Below are positions 1-6,132 of a stretch of DNA of 6,132 nucleotides, piece after piece (the stretch's first letter is position 1; each line of letters opens with the position of its first letter). The stretch spans positions 2,814 to 8,945 of the forward strand of contig MERZ01000125.1 in assembly GCA_001770785.1 (NCBI GenBank), read 5' to 3'. Source of the DNA: Burkholderiales bacterium RIFCSPHIGHO2_12_FULL_61_11. Lineage in GTDB: Bacteria; Pseudomonadota; Gammaproteobacteria; Burkholderiales; Burkholderiaceae_C. Both the position numbers and the translations under genes were made by a program. The notes under the pieces are model-generated. The model saw nothing but the letters and a program-made list of their open reading frames with translations. It was not told where the DNA came from and made no database searches.

Positions 1-1557
1 TACATGCCCATGACACTCGAAGGCGTCATTGCCATGCAGGCCTGCGCGCGCATCGGCGCCACCCACAGTGTGGTGTTTGGCGGCTTTTCGGCCAAGGCGC
101 TGCAGGAACGCATCATTGATGCCGGCGCGGTGGCGGTCATTACAACCAATTACCAGATGCGCGGCGGCAAGGAATTGCCGCTCAAGGCCATTGTGGATGA
201 AGGTCTGGCGCTGGGCGGCTGCGAGTCCATCCGGACCGTGCTGGTGTACCAGCGCACGGCCACCGCCTGCAACATGGTGGCGGGACGCGACAAAACCTTT
301 GCCGAGGCACTGGCAGGTCAAAGCACCGAATGCGCGCCAGTGTCAGTGGGCGCCGAACACCCGTTGTTTGTCCTCTACACCTCCGGCTCCACCGGCAAGC
401 CCAAGGGCGTGCAGCATTGCACGGGCGGTTACCTGCTGTGGGCCAAGCTCACCATGGATTGGGCGTTCGATCTGAAACCTACCGACGTGTTCTGGTGCAC
501 CGCCGACATTGGCTGGATCACCGGCCACACCTATGTGGCTTACGGTCCGCTGGCGGCAGGCGCCACGCAAATCATTTTTGAAGGCGTTCCGACTTTCCCC
601 AACGCCGGGCGCTTCTGGCAGATGATTGAGCGCCACAAGTGCACCATCTTCTATACCGCGCCAACGGCCATTCGTTCCCTGATCAAGGCGGCGGAGGCCG
701 ATGCAAAAGTGCATCCGGCACGCTCCGATCTCTCCAGCCTGCGCATCCTGGGATCAGTGGGTGAACCGATCAACCCCGAGGCCTGGATGTGGTACTACAA
801 GAACGTCGGTGGCGAGCGCTGCCCGATTGTGGATACCTTCTGGCAAACCGAGACGGGCGGCATCGTGATCACTCCCTTGCCTGGCGCCACGCCGCTGGTG
901 CCCGGCAGCTGCACCTTGCCCTTGCCCGGCATCATGGCCGCCATCGTCGACGAGACCGGCAAGGATCTGCCTAATGGCTCGGGCGGTATTCTGGTCATCA
1001 AGCGGCCCTGGCCGTCGATGATTCGGACCATCTGGAATGATGCCGAGCGCTTCAAGACGAGCTATTTCCCCGAAGAAATGGGTGGCAAGCTGTACCTTGC
1101 CGGTGATGGCGCAGTGCGCAGTGAAGACCGTGGTTATTTCCGCATCACCGGACGCATCGACGATGTGCTGAATGTCTCTGGCCACCGCATGGGCACGATG
1201 GAGATCGAGTCGGCGCTCGCCGCCAAAACCGACCTGGTGGCCGAAGCTGCGGTGGTGGGCCGGCCGGATGACTTGACGGGGGAGGCGATCTGCGCCTTTG
1301 TGGTGCTCAAGCGTCCACTGCCCACCGGCGATGAGGCCAAGCGGATTGCCAAGGAACTGCGTGACTGGGTGGCCAAGGAGATCGGTCCGATTGCCAAGCC
1401 CAAGGACATTCGCTTCGCCGAGAACCTGCCCAAGACCCGTTCCGGCAAGATCATGCGCCGCCTGCTGCGTTCGATTGCCAAGGGCGAAGCGGTGACCCAG
1501 GACACCTCTACGCTTGAAAATCCGGCGATTCTGGATCAGTTGGGCCAGGCCTACTGA
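1..1557 (+). CDS. acs: Acetyl-CoA synthetase (AMP-forming), 5'-truncated by the window edge
   Basis: This cytoplasmic enzyme activates acetate with ATP to acetyl-AMP and then transfers the acetyl group to CoA. The frame is open from base 1 (codon TAC) to TGA at 1555-1557, giving 518 residues. Family members are about 650 residues, so roughly 130 N-terminal residues lie upstream; the ATG at 4 is internal. The ANL-superfamily signatures are in order: the phosphate-binding loop [11 protein letters not shown] (bases 376-408), [27 protein letters not shown] (841-861), the hinge region [15 protein letters not shown], and C-terminal [11 protein letters not shown]. The lysine of the last motif (codon 1447-1449) is the catalytic residue acetylated in Acs enzymes. 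The Trp before QTETGG matches the residue that narrows the acyl pocket in Salmonella Acs (Trp414), which favours acetate over propionate. It is transcribed towards, and terminates against, the cytochrome gene. The frame is intact throughout. Confidence 0.97.
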   Translation, partial: YMPMTLEGVIAMQACARIGATHSVVFGGFSAKALQERIIDAGAVAVITTNYQMRGGKELPLKAIVDEGLALGGCESIRTVLVYQRTATACNMVAGRDKTFAEALAGQSTECAPVSVGAEHPLFVLYTSGSTGKPKGVQHCTGGYLLWAKLTMDWAFDLKPTDVFWCTADIGWITGHTYVAYGPLAAGATQIIFEGVPTFPNAGRFWQMIERHKCTIFYTAPTAIRSLIKAAEADAKVHPARSDLSSLRILGSVGEPINPEAWMWYYKNVGGERCPIVDTFWQTETGGIVITPLPGATPLVPGSCTLPLPGIMAAIVDETGKDLPNGSGGILVIKRPWPSMIRTIWNDAERFKTSYFPEEMGGKLYLAGDGAVRSEDRGYFRITGRIDDVLNVSGHRMGTMEIESALAAKTDLVAEAAVVGRPDDLTGEAICAFVVLKRPLPTGDEAKRIAKELRDWVAKEIGPIAKPKDIRFAENLPKTRSGKIMRRLLRSIAKGEAVTQDTSTLENPAILDQLGQAY

Positions 1558-1562
1558 GCGCG

Positions 1563-1583
1563 ATGGCACCCGCCAGGTGCCAT
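1563..1583 (+). terminator. Hairpin just after the acs stop codon, without a T-run
   Basis: An 8-bp perfect inverted repeat (ATGGCACC, 5-base loop, GGTGCCAT) starts five bases after the acs stop codon. No T-tract follows, so it is not a classical intrinsic terminator by itself. It may protect the 3' end of the acs mRNA or assist the strong terminator about 60 bases downstream. The structure is seen directly; the function is inferred. Confidence 0.4.
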
Positions 1584-1585
1584 GA

Positions 1586-1636
1586 CGTGATAGCTGCTTG
1601 CGCTCGCGCTGTAATGGGCTAGGCACTAAAACACCA
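1586..1636. repeat. Possible dispersed intergenic repeat fragment
   Basis: The non-coding stretch beginning TGATAGCTGCTTGCGC resembles, from memory, a short repeat family scattered between genes in Comamonadaceae genomes (copies carry TAGCTGCTTGCGC followed by an imperfect complementary arm and an A-rich end). Here GCTTGCGCTCGCGCTG gives weak self-complementarity and the A-rich end runs into the terminator. Only one copy is in the window, so repetition cannot be shown from this sequence. Confidence 0.3.
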
Positions 1637-1637
1637 T

Positions 1638-1671
1638 AAAAAAAGCCCGCTTACTGAGCGGGCTTTTTTTT
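1638..1671. terminator. Strong bidirectional intrinsic terminator between acs and the cytochrome c gene
   Basis: Seven A residues (1638-1644) precede a GC-rich stem, GCCCGCT/AGCGGGC, with a 5-base loop TACTG. Eight T residues follow (1664-1671). A U-tract therefore follows the stem on both strands, so the element can stop acs transcription from the left and cytochrome transcription from the right. It lies 14 bases beyond the cytochrome stop codon. Confidence 0.93.
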
Positions 1672-1685
1672 ATGCGTTGGGCGGA

Positions 1686-2000
1686 TTACTTGAGTGACAG
1701 AACCCAAGCCACCAGTTTCTTGGCTTCGTCAGGAGTCACTTGGGTATTGGCGGGCATGGGCACGGGCCCCCAGACGCCAGCGCCACCCTTCATGACTTTG
1801 ACAGCGAGCTTGTCGACAGCGTCTTTCTGGCCGGCGTATTTGGCGGCGACGTCCTTGTAAGAAGGCCCTACCAGTTTCTTGTCAACGGCGTGGCAGGCCA
1901 TGCAGTTCTTGGCAGTGGCCAGCTTCAGGTCGGCCAGGGCGGGTGTTGTCACTGCAAAGCCTGCAGTGACGAAAGCGATTGCCAAAAGAATACGTTTCAT
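1686..2000 (-). CDS. Periplasmic class I cytochrome c (c551/c552-like)
   Basis: This 104-residue precursor carries a Sec signal peptide: MKR, a hydrophobic core, and a likely cleavage after TPALA at about residue 23. The mature protein of about 80 residues has one haem-binding CxxCH (CMACH, residues 33-37, bases 1890-1904). Downstream GPVPMPAN supplies Met82, the expected sixth iron ligand. Size, motif spacing and the closing helix (TPDEAKKLVAWVLSLK) fit the small c551/c552 electron carriers (cytochrome c8 type), which shuttle electrons to periplasmic reductases or oxidases. The specific partner cannot be told. The frame also reads from an ATG 17 codons upstream. I chose the start at 2000 because the signal peptide begins there and GAGGA lies just upstream with suitable spacing. 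It is a single-gene unit, convergent with acs and divergent from the Trp-rich protein gene. Confidence 0.93.
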   Translation of the reverse strand: MKRILLAIAFVTAGFAVTTPALADLKLATAKNCMACHAVDKKLVGPSYKDVAAKYAGQKDAVDKLAVKVMKGGAGVWGPVPMPANTQVTPDEAKKLVAWVLSLK

Positions 2001-2049
2001 GTTTTGTCCTCGTGTGGGGATATGGATTCGGTTACAGTGATTCAACGCC

Positions 2050-2055
2050 ATTGTA
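2050..2055 (-). promoter_or_regulatory. Candidate -10 element for the cytochrome c gene
   Basis: Read on the minus strand, TACAAT (5 of 6 matches to TATAAT) lies about 50 bases upstream of the cytochrome start. That would give a 5' leader of roughly 40 bases. I see no good -35 hexamer at the usual distance, so an activator may be needed or the call may be wrong. Confidence 0.4.
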
Positions 2056-2104
2056 GAGTGGCCGGTTGACCCCGCTTCAGGCGCGAGCGCAGCAACGGGC
2101 AGGC

Positions 2105-2116
2105 TTGACTGGTCAA
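2105..2116. promoter_or_regulatory. Small palindrome upstream of the Trp-rich protein gene
   Basis: TTGAC-TG-GTCAA is a perfect 5-bp inverted repeat with a 2-base spacer. It ends seven bases before the ribosome binding site (AGGAG, 2124-2128) of the Trp-rich protein gene. It could be an operator half-site pair or chance. No other copy stands out in the window. Confidence 0.25.
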
Positions 2117-2134
2117 AATCTTCAGGAGTAACAC

Positions 2135-2374
2135 ATGTATTTTTTGTTAACCGGTCTCGTTGCCCTGGTGCTGAAATACCTGGAGATTGGTCCGATGGCC
2201 GCCTTGAGTTGGTGGTTCGTGCTGCTTCCTTTCGCCCTTGCGGTCGCCTGGTGGGCCTGGGCTGACGCCTCGGGCTATACCAAGCGGCAGGAAATCAACA
2301 AGATGGACAAGCGCAAACAGGATCGCATTGACAAGCAGCGCGCTGCCATCGGCATACGGTCCAGAAAGAAGTAA
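2135..2374 (+). CDS. Small Trp-rich membrane protein (TIGR04438-like), function unknown
   Basis: This 79-residue protein starts at ATG 2135 behind a clear AGGAG (2124-2128, six-base spacing). The N-terminal half is hydrophobic: a short segment at residues 2-14, then a clear membrane span at about 23-44 rich in tryptophan (WW at 26-27, WWAW at 39-42). After ADASGYTKRQE comes a highly charged, Lys/Arg-rich, probably helical cytoplasmic tail (residues 50-79). This architecture, with conserved GPxAxLSWWxVLxPF and WADxSGYTKR segments, matches as I recall the small Trp-rich protein family of Burkholderiales, which has no known function. Positive-inside reasoning puts the tail in the cytoplasm. It appears monocistronic, convergent with ilvD, with a hairpin terminator between them. 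Family assignment is from memory; the topology is read from the sequence. Confidence 0.85.
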   Translation: MYFLLTGLVALVLKYLEIGPMAALSWWFVLLPFALAVAWWAWADASGYTKRQEINKMDKRKQDRIDKQRAAIGIRSRKK

Positions 2375-2420
2375 AAAACCCGATTTGGCAGACGGATCGA
2401 GGCGGCGCTGATACCAAGGT

Positions 2421-2463
2421 AAAGAGCCCGTGAAGTCGGTATGACGCACGGGCTCTGCGCTTT
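2421..2463. terminator. Hairpin terminator between the Trp-rich gene and ilvD
   Basis: A 10-bp perfect stem, AGAGCCCGTG (2423-2432) and CACGGGCTCT (2447-2456), encloses a 14-base loop. On the minus strand it begins about 20 bases after the ilvD stop and is followed by TTTACC, a short U-tract, so it most likely ends ilvD transcription. On the plus strand only GCGCTTT follows, a weaker terminator for the Trp-rich gene. Confidence 0.7.
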
Positions 2464-2478
2464 GCCGGTCAGCAGGCA

Positions 2479-4176
2479 TCAATAGTCGTCGAGCACCGCA
2501 CCTTTGCTGGCGCTCGACGCATTAAAGGCGAACTTGGCCTGCACACCGCGGGTGTAACGCGGCGGCGGTGCCGTCCAGCCGACTTTACGGCTTTCCAGTT
2601 CGACGTCGCTGATGTTCAGCTGCAGCAGAAGTTGATGGGCGTCAATCGTGATGGAGTCGCCTTCGTTGATGAACGCGATGTTGCCGCCCGCTGCCGCTTC
2701 AGGCGCGACGTGGCCGACTACCATGCCCCAAGTGCCTCCCGAGAAGCGCCCATCGGTAATCAGTCCGACACTTTCGCCCAGCCCGGCGCCGATCAGCGCT
2801 CCCGTGGGTGCCAGCATTTCGGGCATGCCGGGGCCGCCTTTGGGCCCGAGGTAACGCAAGACCATCACGTCACCGGCCTTGATTTTTCCGGCCAGGATGG
2901 CCACAAGCGCCGACTGCTCGTCATCAAAGACGCGGGCCGGGCCGGTCATGACGGGATTTTTCAGGCCGGTGATCTTGGCCACGCAGCCTTCCGGCGAAAG
3001 ATTGCCCTTGAGAATGGCGAGGTGGCCCTGCGCGTACATCGGCTTGCTCATGGGTCGAATCACGTCCTGATCGGCACGCGGCGCATCGGGCACATCCTTG
3101 AGCACCTCGGCAATGGTCTGGCCGGAAATCGTCAGGCAGTCGCCATGCAGCAGGCCAGCGGTCAGCAGCATTTTCATGACTTGCGGGATGCCGCCGGCAC
3201 GATGCAAGTCCACGGCGAGGTATTTGCCTGAAGGTTTCAGGTTGCACAGCACCGGTGTTTTCTGGCGGATACGCTCGAAGTCTTCAATCGTCCATGCCAC
3301 GCGGGCGGTGTGTGCAATCGCCAGAAAGTGCAGTACGGCATTGGTCGAACCTCCGATCGCCATGATCACGGCCACCGCGTTTTCAATGGATTTTTTGGTG
3401 ACGATGTCGCGCGGCTTGATGTCTTTCTTGATGGCCTCGATCAGCACCCTGGCTGACTCCCTGGCCGAGTTGACTTTCTCGTCGTGGGGATTGGCCATGG
3501 TGCTGGAGTAGGGCAGCGAAATGCCGAGCGCCTCAAAGGCGCTGGACATGGTGTTGGCCGTGTACATGCCACCGCAGCTACCGGGGCCGGGGATGGCGCG
3601 GCGCTCGATTTGCAGCAGGTCTTCATCGCTCAGGCGGCCCGCGGCATTTTCGCCGACGGCTTCAAACACGCTCACGATGTTGAGGTCTTGGCCCTGGTAG
3701 TGTCCCGGCAGTATCGTGCCGCCATAGACAAAGATGGCCGGCACGTTGGCGCGCAGCATGCCCATCAGGCCGCCCGGCATGTTCTTGTCGCAGCCGCCGA
3801 TCACCAGCACGCCGTCCATCCACTGGCCCATCACGCAGGTCTCGATGCAGTCGGAAATCACTTCGCGGCTGACCAGGCTGTACTTCATGCCCTCGGTTCC
3901 CATGGACATGCCGTCAGAAATGGTGGGCGTGCCGAACACCTGGGCATTGCCACCGGCTTCTTCAATCGCATCAATCGCCGCATCCGCCAGCTTTTGCAGG
4001 CCACTGTTGCAGGGCGTGATGGTGCTGTGGCCGTTGGCCACGCCAATCATGGGTTTCTTGAAGTCATCCGCCTCGTAGCCCATGGCGTAGTACATGGAGC
4101 GGTTGGGCGCGCGCGATTTGCCTTCGGTGATGTTGCTGCTGCGGAGATTGAGTGGGTGGTTTTTGTTGTCTGCCAT
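2479..4176 (-). CDS. ilvD: Dihydroxy-acid dehydratase
   Basis: This 565-residue cytoplasmic enzyme dehydrates 2,3-dihydroxy-isovalerate and 2,3-dihydroxy-3-methylvalerate to the 2-oxo acids that lead to valine/leucine and isoleucine. IlvD/Edd-family motifs are complete: [10 protein letters not shown] with Cys56, [10 protein letters not shown] with Cys129 and Lys131, and [14 protein letters not shown] with Cys201. The three cysteines fit the iron-sulfur ligands of the [2Fe-2S] type of the family. C-terminal [11 protein letters not shown] (474-484) carries the proposed catalytic serine (Ser479). The presence of isoleucine/valine-type rather than Edd-type context, and length near the family norm, favour IlvD over phosphogluconate or other sugar-acid dehydratases. 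The start at 4176 has only a weak GGAAA ribosome site, but [19 protein letters not shown] is a typical N-terminus. It is a single-gene unit transcribed divergently from lgt. No leucine/isoleucine-rich leader peptide for attenuation is visible upstream. Confidence 0.97.
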   Translation of the reverse strand: MADNKNHPLNLRSSNITEGKSRAPNRSMYYAMGYEADDFKKPMIGVANGHSTITPCNSGLQKLADAAIDAIEEAGGNAQVFGTPTISDGMSMGTEGMKYSLVSREVISDCIETCVMGQWMDGVLVIGGCDKNMPGGLMGMLRANVPAIFVYGGTILPGHYQGQDLNIVSVFEAVGENAAGRLSDEDLLQIERRAIPGPGSCGGMYTANTMSSAFEALGISLPYSSTMANPHDEKVNSARESARVLIEAIKKDIKPRDIVTKKSIENAVAVIMAIGGSTNAVLHFLAIAHTARVAWTIEDFERIRQKTPVLCNLKPSGKYLAVDLHRAGGIPQVMKMLLTAGLLHGDCLTISGQTIAEVLKDVPDAPRADQDVIRPMSKPMYAQGHLAILKGNLSPEGCVAKITGLKNPVMTGPARVFDDEQSALVAILAGKIKAGDVMVLRYLGPKGGPGMPEMLAPTGALIGAGLGESVGLITDGRFSGGTWGMVVGHVAPEAAAGGNIAFINEGDSITIDAHQLLLQLNISDVELESRKVGWTAPPPRYTRGVQAKFAFNASSASKGAVLDDY

Positions 4177-4219
4177 GGGGTTTCCGGTGTGTGTGGTTTC
4201 CGCGGGGATGAAGCGCTAT

Positions 4220-4249
4220 TCTATAAAATTGAGTGACCAGTTATGTCAA
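4220..4249 (-). promoter_or_regulatory. Probable sigma-70 promoter for ilvD
   Basis: On the minus strand a perfect TTGACA (plus-strand 4244-4249) is followed, after 18 bases, by TATAGA (4220-4225). This predicts a start of transcription near 4213 and an ilvD leader of about 35-40 bases. The AT-rich stretch contrasts with the GC-rich surroundings, which supports a real promoter. Confidence 0.65.
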
Positions 4250-4354
4250 ACCTTGAAGAGTGAGGATTGACGATGGTTGAACTTCTGCCCTCTGCCGACA
4301 GATTATGCGACCTGCTGGCGCAGCGGCTCCAGGTCAGGAACCGGGACTCTGCAC

Positions 4355-4363
4355 TGGCACAAT
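4355..4363 (+). promoter_or_regulatory. Candidate extended -10 for lgt, implying a leaderless mRNA
   Basis: TGG followed by CACAAT (4358-4363) matches an extended -10 element. It ends six bases before the chosen lgt ATG at 4370, so transcription would begin at or next to the start codon. No purine-rich ribosome site precedes this ATG, which fits leaderless translation. A matching -35 is not obvious. Confidence 0.4.
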
Positions 4364-4369
4364 CCCCTC

Positions 4370-5197
4370 ATGCTCATGTATCCGCAAATCGACCCCATCG
4401 CGCTTCAGCTCGGCCCGATTGCCATTCACTGGTATGGCCTGACCTACCTGGCCGCTTTTGGCCTGTTCTTTTTTTTGGCCACCCTGCGCCTGCGGCACGA
4501 ACCTTATGCGTCCATCGCCGGCCCCGGAGCCTGGTCGCGAAAGGACATTGAAGATATTTTGTTTTTGGGTGTCATGGGCGTCGTCGTTGGCGGGCGACTG
4601 GGCTACTGCCTTTTTTACAAACCGGACTACTACCTTGCCCATCCGCTGGAGATTTTCGCTGTCTGGCAGGGCGGAATGAGCTTTCATGGCGGCATGCTGG
4701 GCGTGCTGATCTCGCAGCTGTGGTTTGCGCGAACACGCCAGCGCCCCTGGCTGCAAGTCATGGACTTTATTGCGCCTTGCGTGCCCACTGGGTTGGCCGC
4801 AGGGCGCGTCGGAAACTTCATCAATGGCGAGCTGTGGGGACGTTTGAGTGACCCGGATCTGCCCTGGGGCATGGTGTTTCCCCACAGCGGCTCGATGCTG
4901 CCCCGTCACCCGTCGCAGGTCTACCAGTTTTTCATGGAGGGCCTGATGCTGTTTGTGCTGCTGTGGCTGTACGCCCGCAAGCCGCGCAAGATGGGGCAGG
5001 TCTCGGGGGTCTTCATGGTGGGCTATGGCGTGTTTCGTTTCATCGCCGAGTTTTTTCGTGAACCCGATGACTTTCTGGGTGTCCTGGCCTTGGGCATGAG
5101 CATGGGCCAGTGGTTGAGTTTGCCCATGATCGGCGCTGGCGTCTGGCTCTGGATTTGGGCTACGAAACGCGGTGCTACCCTTGTGAATCGGGTGTAG
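4370..5197 (+). CDS. lgt: Phosphatidylglycerol:prolipoprotein diacylglyceryl transferase
   Basis: This inner-membrane enzyme transfers the diacylglyceryl group from phosphatidylglycerol to the lipobox cysteine of pre-lipoproteins, the first step of lipoprotein maturation. From ATG 4370 it has 275 residues, near the family norm, with several hydrophobic spans (about 16-38, 62-82, 104-120, 187-202, 212-228, 239-263). The Lgt signatures are present: IHWYGLTYL near the N-terminus, [11 protein letters not shown] with His106, [14 protein letters not shown] with Arg146 (matching the essential Arg143 of E. coli Lgt), HPSQVYQ, and [15 protein letters not shown] with Tyr219/Arg223. The frame is open further upstream to a TTG at 4277, but those residues are not membrane-like or Lgt-like, whereas [16 protein letters not shown] is a typical start. 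ATG 4376 (MYPQIDP) is an alternative. No ribosome site is seen. Divergent from ilvD; no clear terminator follows. Confidence 0.96.
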   Translation: MLMYPQIDPIALQLGPIAIHWYGLTYLAAFGLFFFLATLRLRHEPYASIAGPGAWSRKDIEDILFLGVMGVVVGGRLGYCLFYKPDYYLAHPLEIFAVWQGGMSFHGGMLGVLISQLWFARTRQRPWLQVMDFIAPCVPTGLAAGRVGNFINGELWGRLSDPDLPWGMVFPHSGSMLPRHPSQVYQFFMEGLMLFVLLWLYARKPRKMGQVSGVFMVGYGVFRFIAEFFREPDDFLGVLALGMSMGQWLSLPMIGAGVWLWIWATKRGATLVNRV

Positions 5198-5387
5198 CCA
5201 GCTATTTTTTATGGTTAATGGGTTCGCGCCCGGTGGCCCGTTCTGGATCTCCGGAGGGGCCGCAATCGGGGAGTTTATCAATCTGCTTGGGAGTTCATGT
5301 CATGCGCCTTGTCCGCCATTCACTGCATCAGAAATTTGCCGACTCCTTGCGCGAGCTGGCCGGTAGCCAGTCTTCCGGGGTGGCCTC
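5198..5387. other. lgt-mcd intergenic region with short uncertain ORFs
   Basis: No recognisable gene lies here. Two short ORFs are visible. One runs 5211-5366 (51 codons, hydrophobic start MVNGFAPGGPFWISGG, no clear ribosome site). The other runs 5302-5391 (29 codons, MRLVRHSLHQKFADSLREL...). A weak promoter-like pair, TTGTGA (5181-5186) and TATTTT (5203-5208), overlaps the end of lgt. No hairpin with a T-run follows lgt, so read-through from lgt into the decarboxylase gene is possible. Confidence 0.5.
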
Positions 5388-5391
5388 ATGA
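5302..5391 (+). CDS. Possible short upstream ORF, overlapping the mcd start by ATGA
   Basis: This 29-codon ORF begins at ATG 5302, preceded by GGGAG (5289-5293) at good spacing. Its TGA (5389-5391) overlaps the ATG of the following frame at 5388 (ATGA), the arrangement seen in translationally coupled genes. The amphipathic helix-like sequence MRLVRHSLHQKFADSLREL uses common codons of this genome. It could be a leader ORF, or the remnant of the C-terminal helix of a lost regulator; FCD-type GntR regulators, which often neighbour malonate genes, end with such a helix. It could also be chance. I do not recognise it. Confidence 0.25.
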   Translation: MRLVRHSLHQKFADSLRELAGSQSSGVAS

Positions 5392-6132
5392 GTGCTCAAG
5401 ACTGGCTCAACCGCGGCGTCTCGCGTTTCACGGAGGCCGAGAAATCCTTATTGCAAATGGCCATGGCAGCCGCGGAGAAAGTGCAGGGAGCTCCGAAAAT
5501 GGTGCGTCCGCAGCTGCCGGGCGCAGCACCCATGAGCGCCTGCAAGCCACGCTGCGGCGCACACCGGAGGCGCTGTCGCCGCGCGCTTTGCGCCGCACCC
5601 TGACGGAGCTGCAGGCAATTGTCGATCCGCAGGTCAGCGAAGTGGAGGGCGGTCGGCGCGCCAAAGAGCTTGCTGACTGGTATGCCGTTGCCCCGCCTGG
5701 ACAGCGCCACGATGCCTGGCTACTCATCAGTGAGCAGTTCGGACCCGAAGTTGAAAAAGTTGCCGAGGCGCGTGACCAGTATGACGCAGCGGTGGGCACA
5801 CCCGAGGAAGGACAGGCCGAGATCAACTTGCGCCGGGCTTTTGTGTCGCCGCGCACACGCTTGCTGCAGCGGTTTTCGGTGTTTCCGCAAGGCATGCAGT
5901 TTCTGGTGGACCTGCGGGCCGAGTTGCTGCCCTGCCTGAAATCCGACAGGCGCTTGCTGGCTCTTGATGCCGAACTGGAAAACCTCTTTTCAACCTGGTT
6001 TGACGTGGCCTTTCTTGATCTGCGCCGCATCAGCTGGGATTCGCCGGCCTCGATGGTTGAAAAGCTCATCAAGTACGAAGCGGTGCATGCCATCAAGGGG
6101 TGGGCCGATGTCAAGAACCGGCTCGACAGTGA
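5388..6132 (+). CDS. Malonyl-CoA decarboxylase, N-terminal half; apparent -1 frame change near 5495-5531; runs off the right edge
   Basis: Malonyl-CoA decarboxylase converts malonyl-CoA to acetyl-CoA and CO2 (malonate use or disposal of excess malonyl-CoA). From about 5531 to 6132 one frame reads a typical helical N-terminal domain: THERLQATLRRTPEALSP, then LQAIVDPQVSEVEGGRRAKE, RLLQRFSVFPQGMQFLVDLR, and WFDVAFLDLRRISWDSPA with EAVHAIKGWADVKNRLDS at the edge. The catalytic acetyltransferase-like domain lies beyond the window. The N-terminus is ambiguous. A natural-looking start, MSAQDWLNRGVSRFTEAEK at ATG 5388, is in another frame, which continues plausibly to about 5528 and stops at 5601-5603. 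One missing base between about 5495 and 5531 would join the two. The decarboxylase frame is itself open back to an ATG at 5297, but that N-terminus (MSCALSAIHCIRNLPTPC...) is cysteine-rich, uses rarer codons and has GGGAG only three bases away. Product identity is secure; start and integrity are not. Confidence 0.85.

Noticed and set aside
754..1626. A 290-codon open frame on the minus strand across acs
   Set aside because: It lies antisense to a fully supported acs gene and its composition (rich in Arg, Gly, His) is that expected from a high-GC shadow frame. No family motif is visible.
1686..2051. Longer cytochrome c start at 2051
   Set aside because: The extra 17 residues (MALNHCNRIHIPTRGQN) would displace the signal peptide from the N-terminus, and they overlap the proposed -10. 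The ATG at 2000 has GAGGA in place.
2479..4176. Phosphogluconate dehydratase (Edd) or a sugar-acid dehydratase as an alternative for ilvD
   Set aside because: Length and the N-terminal and cysteine motifs are those of the IlvD branch, and no sugar-catabolic neighbours are present.
3484..4236. A 250-codon open frame on the plus strand across the start of ilvD
   Set aside because: It is antisense to conserved IlvD motifs, rich in Ala/His/Gly/Val, and has no recognisable domain. It is a shadow of ilvD codon bias.
4277..4369. N-terminal extension of Lgt from TTG 4277
   Set aside because: The 31 extra residues are polar, Cys/Trp-containing and unlike Lgt N-termini, and the family-typical start follows at 4370.
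4334..5281. A 315-codon open frame on the minus strand covering lgt
   Set aside because: It is low in hydrophobic structure, rich in His/Gln/Pro, and antisense to all conserved Lgt motifs. It is explained by GC-skewed third positions.
5428..6114. A 228-codon open frame on the minus strand across the decarboxylase gene
   Set aside because: It is very Ser/Arg-rich and opposite clear malonyl-CoA decarboxylase sequence. It is treated as a shadow.
1..6132. Search for tRNA/rRNA genes, CRISPR arrays, transposases, integrase sites, toxin-antitoxin pairs and phage genes
   Set aside because: No cloverleaf, direct-repeat array, terminal inverted repeats or hallmark proteins of these systems were found; the window is filled with housekeeping genes.

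Overview
The window is ordinary chromosomal DNA from a high-GC betaproteobacterium, most likely of the order Burkholderiales and close to the Comamonadaceae (Rhodoferax/Polaromonas/Acidovorax relatives). This placement is inferred from the protein sequences, from the presence of a small Trp-rich protein typical of that group, and from GC-rich codon use. No database search was possible. I see no mobile element, CRISPR array, RNA gene or defence/biosynthetic island, and no convincing new biological system.

Layout, left to right. (1) Bases 1-1557 hold the 3' four-fifths of acs (acetyl-CoA synthetase, + strand); its start lies outside the window. (2) Bases 1558-1685 hold a short hairpin, a stretch resembling a dispersed intergenic repeat, and a strong bidirectional terminator shared with the next gene. 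(3) Bases 1686-2000 (- strand) encode a small periplasmic class I c-type cytochrome. (4) Bases 2001-2134 are a divergent promoter region. (5) Bases 2135-2374 (+ strand) encode a 79-residue small Trp-rich membrane protein. (6) A hairpin terminator at about 2421-2463 separates it from the convergent ilvD gene. (7) Bases 2479-4176 (- strand) are a complete ilvD (dihydroxy-acid dehydratase). (8) Bases 4177-4369 are a divergent control region with a good ilvD promoter and a likely leaderless start for lgt. (9) Bases 4370-5197 (+ strand) are a complete lgt (prolipoprotein diacylglyceryl transferase). (10) Bases 5198-5387 hold only short, uncertain ORFs. (11) From 5388 to the right edge is the N-terminal half of a malonyl-CoA decarboxylase gene, whose reading frame appears to shift by one base near 5495-5531.

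The genes are mostly independent housekeeping units, each with its own promoter and terminator. acs and malonyl-CoA decarboxylase both deliver acetyl-CoA, the cytochrome serves periplasmic electron transfer, ilvD serves branched-chain amino acid synthesis, and lgt starts lipoprotein maturation. The point most worth checking is the apparent frame break at the start of the malonyl-CoA decarboxylase gene.
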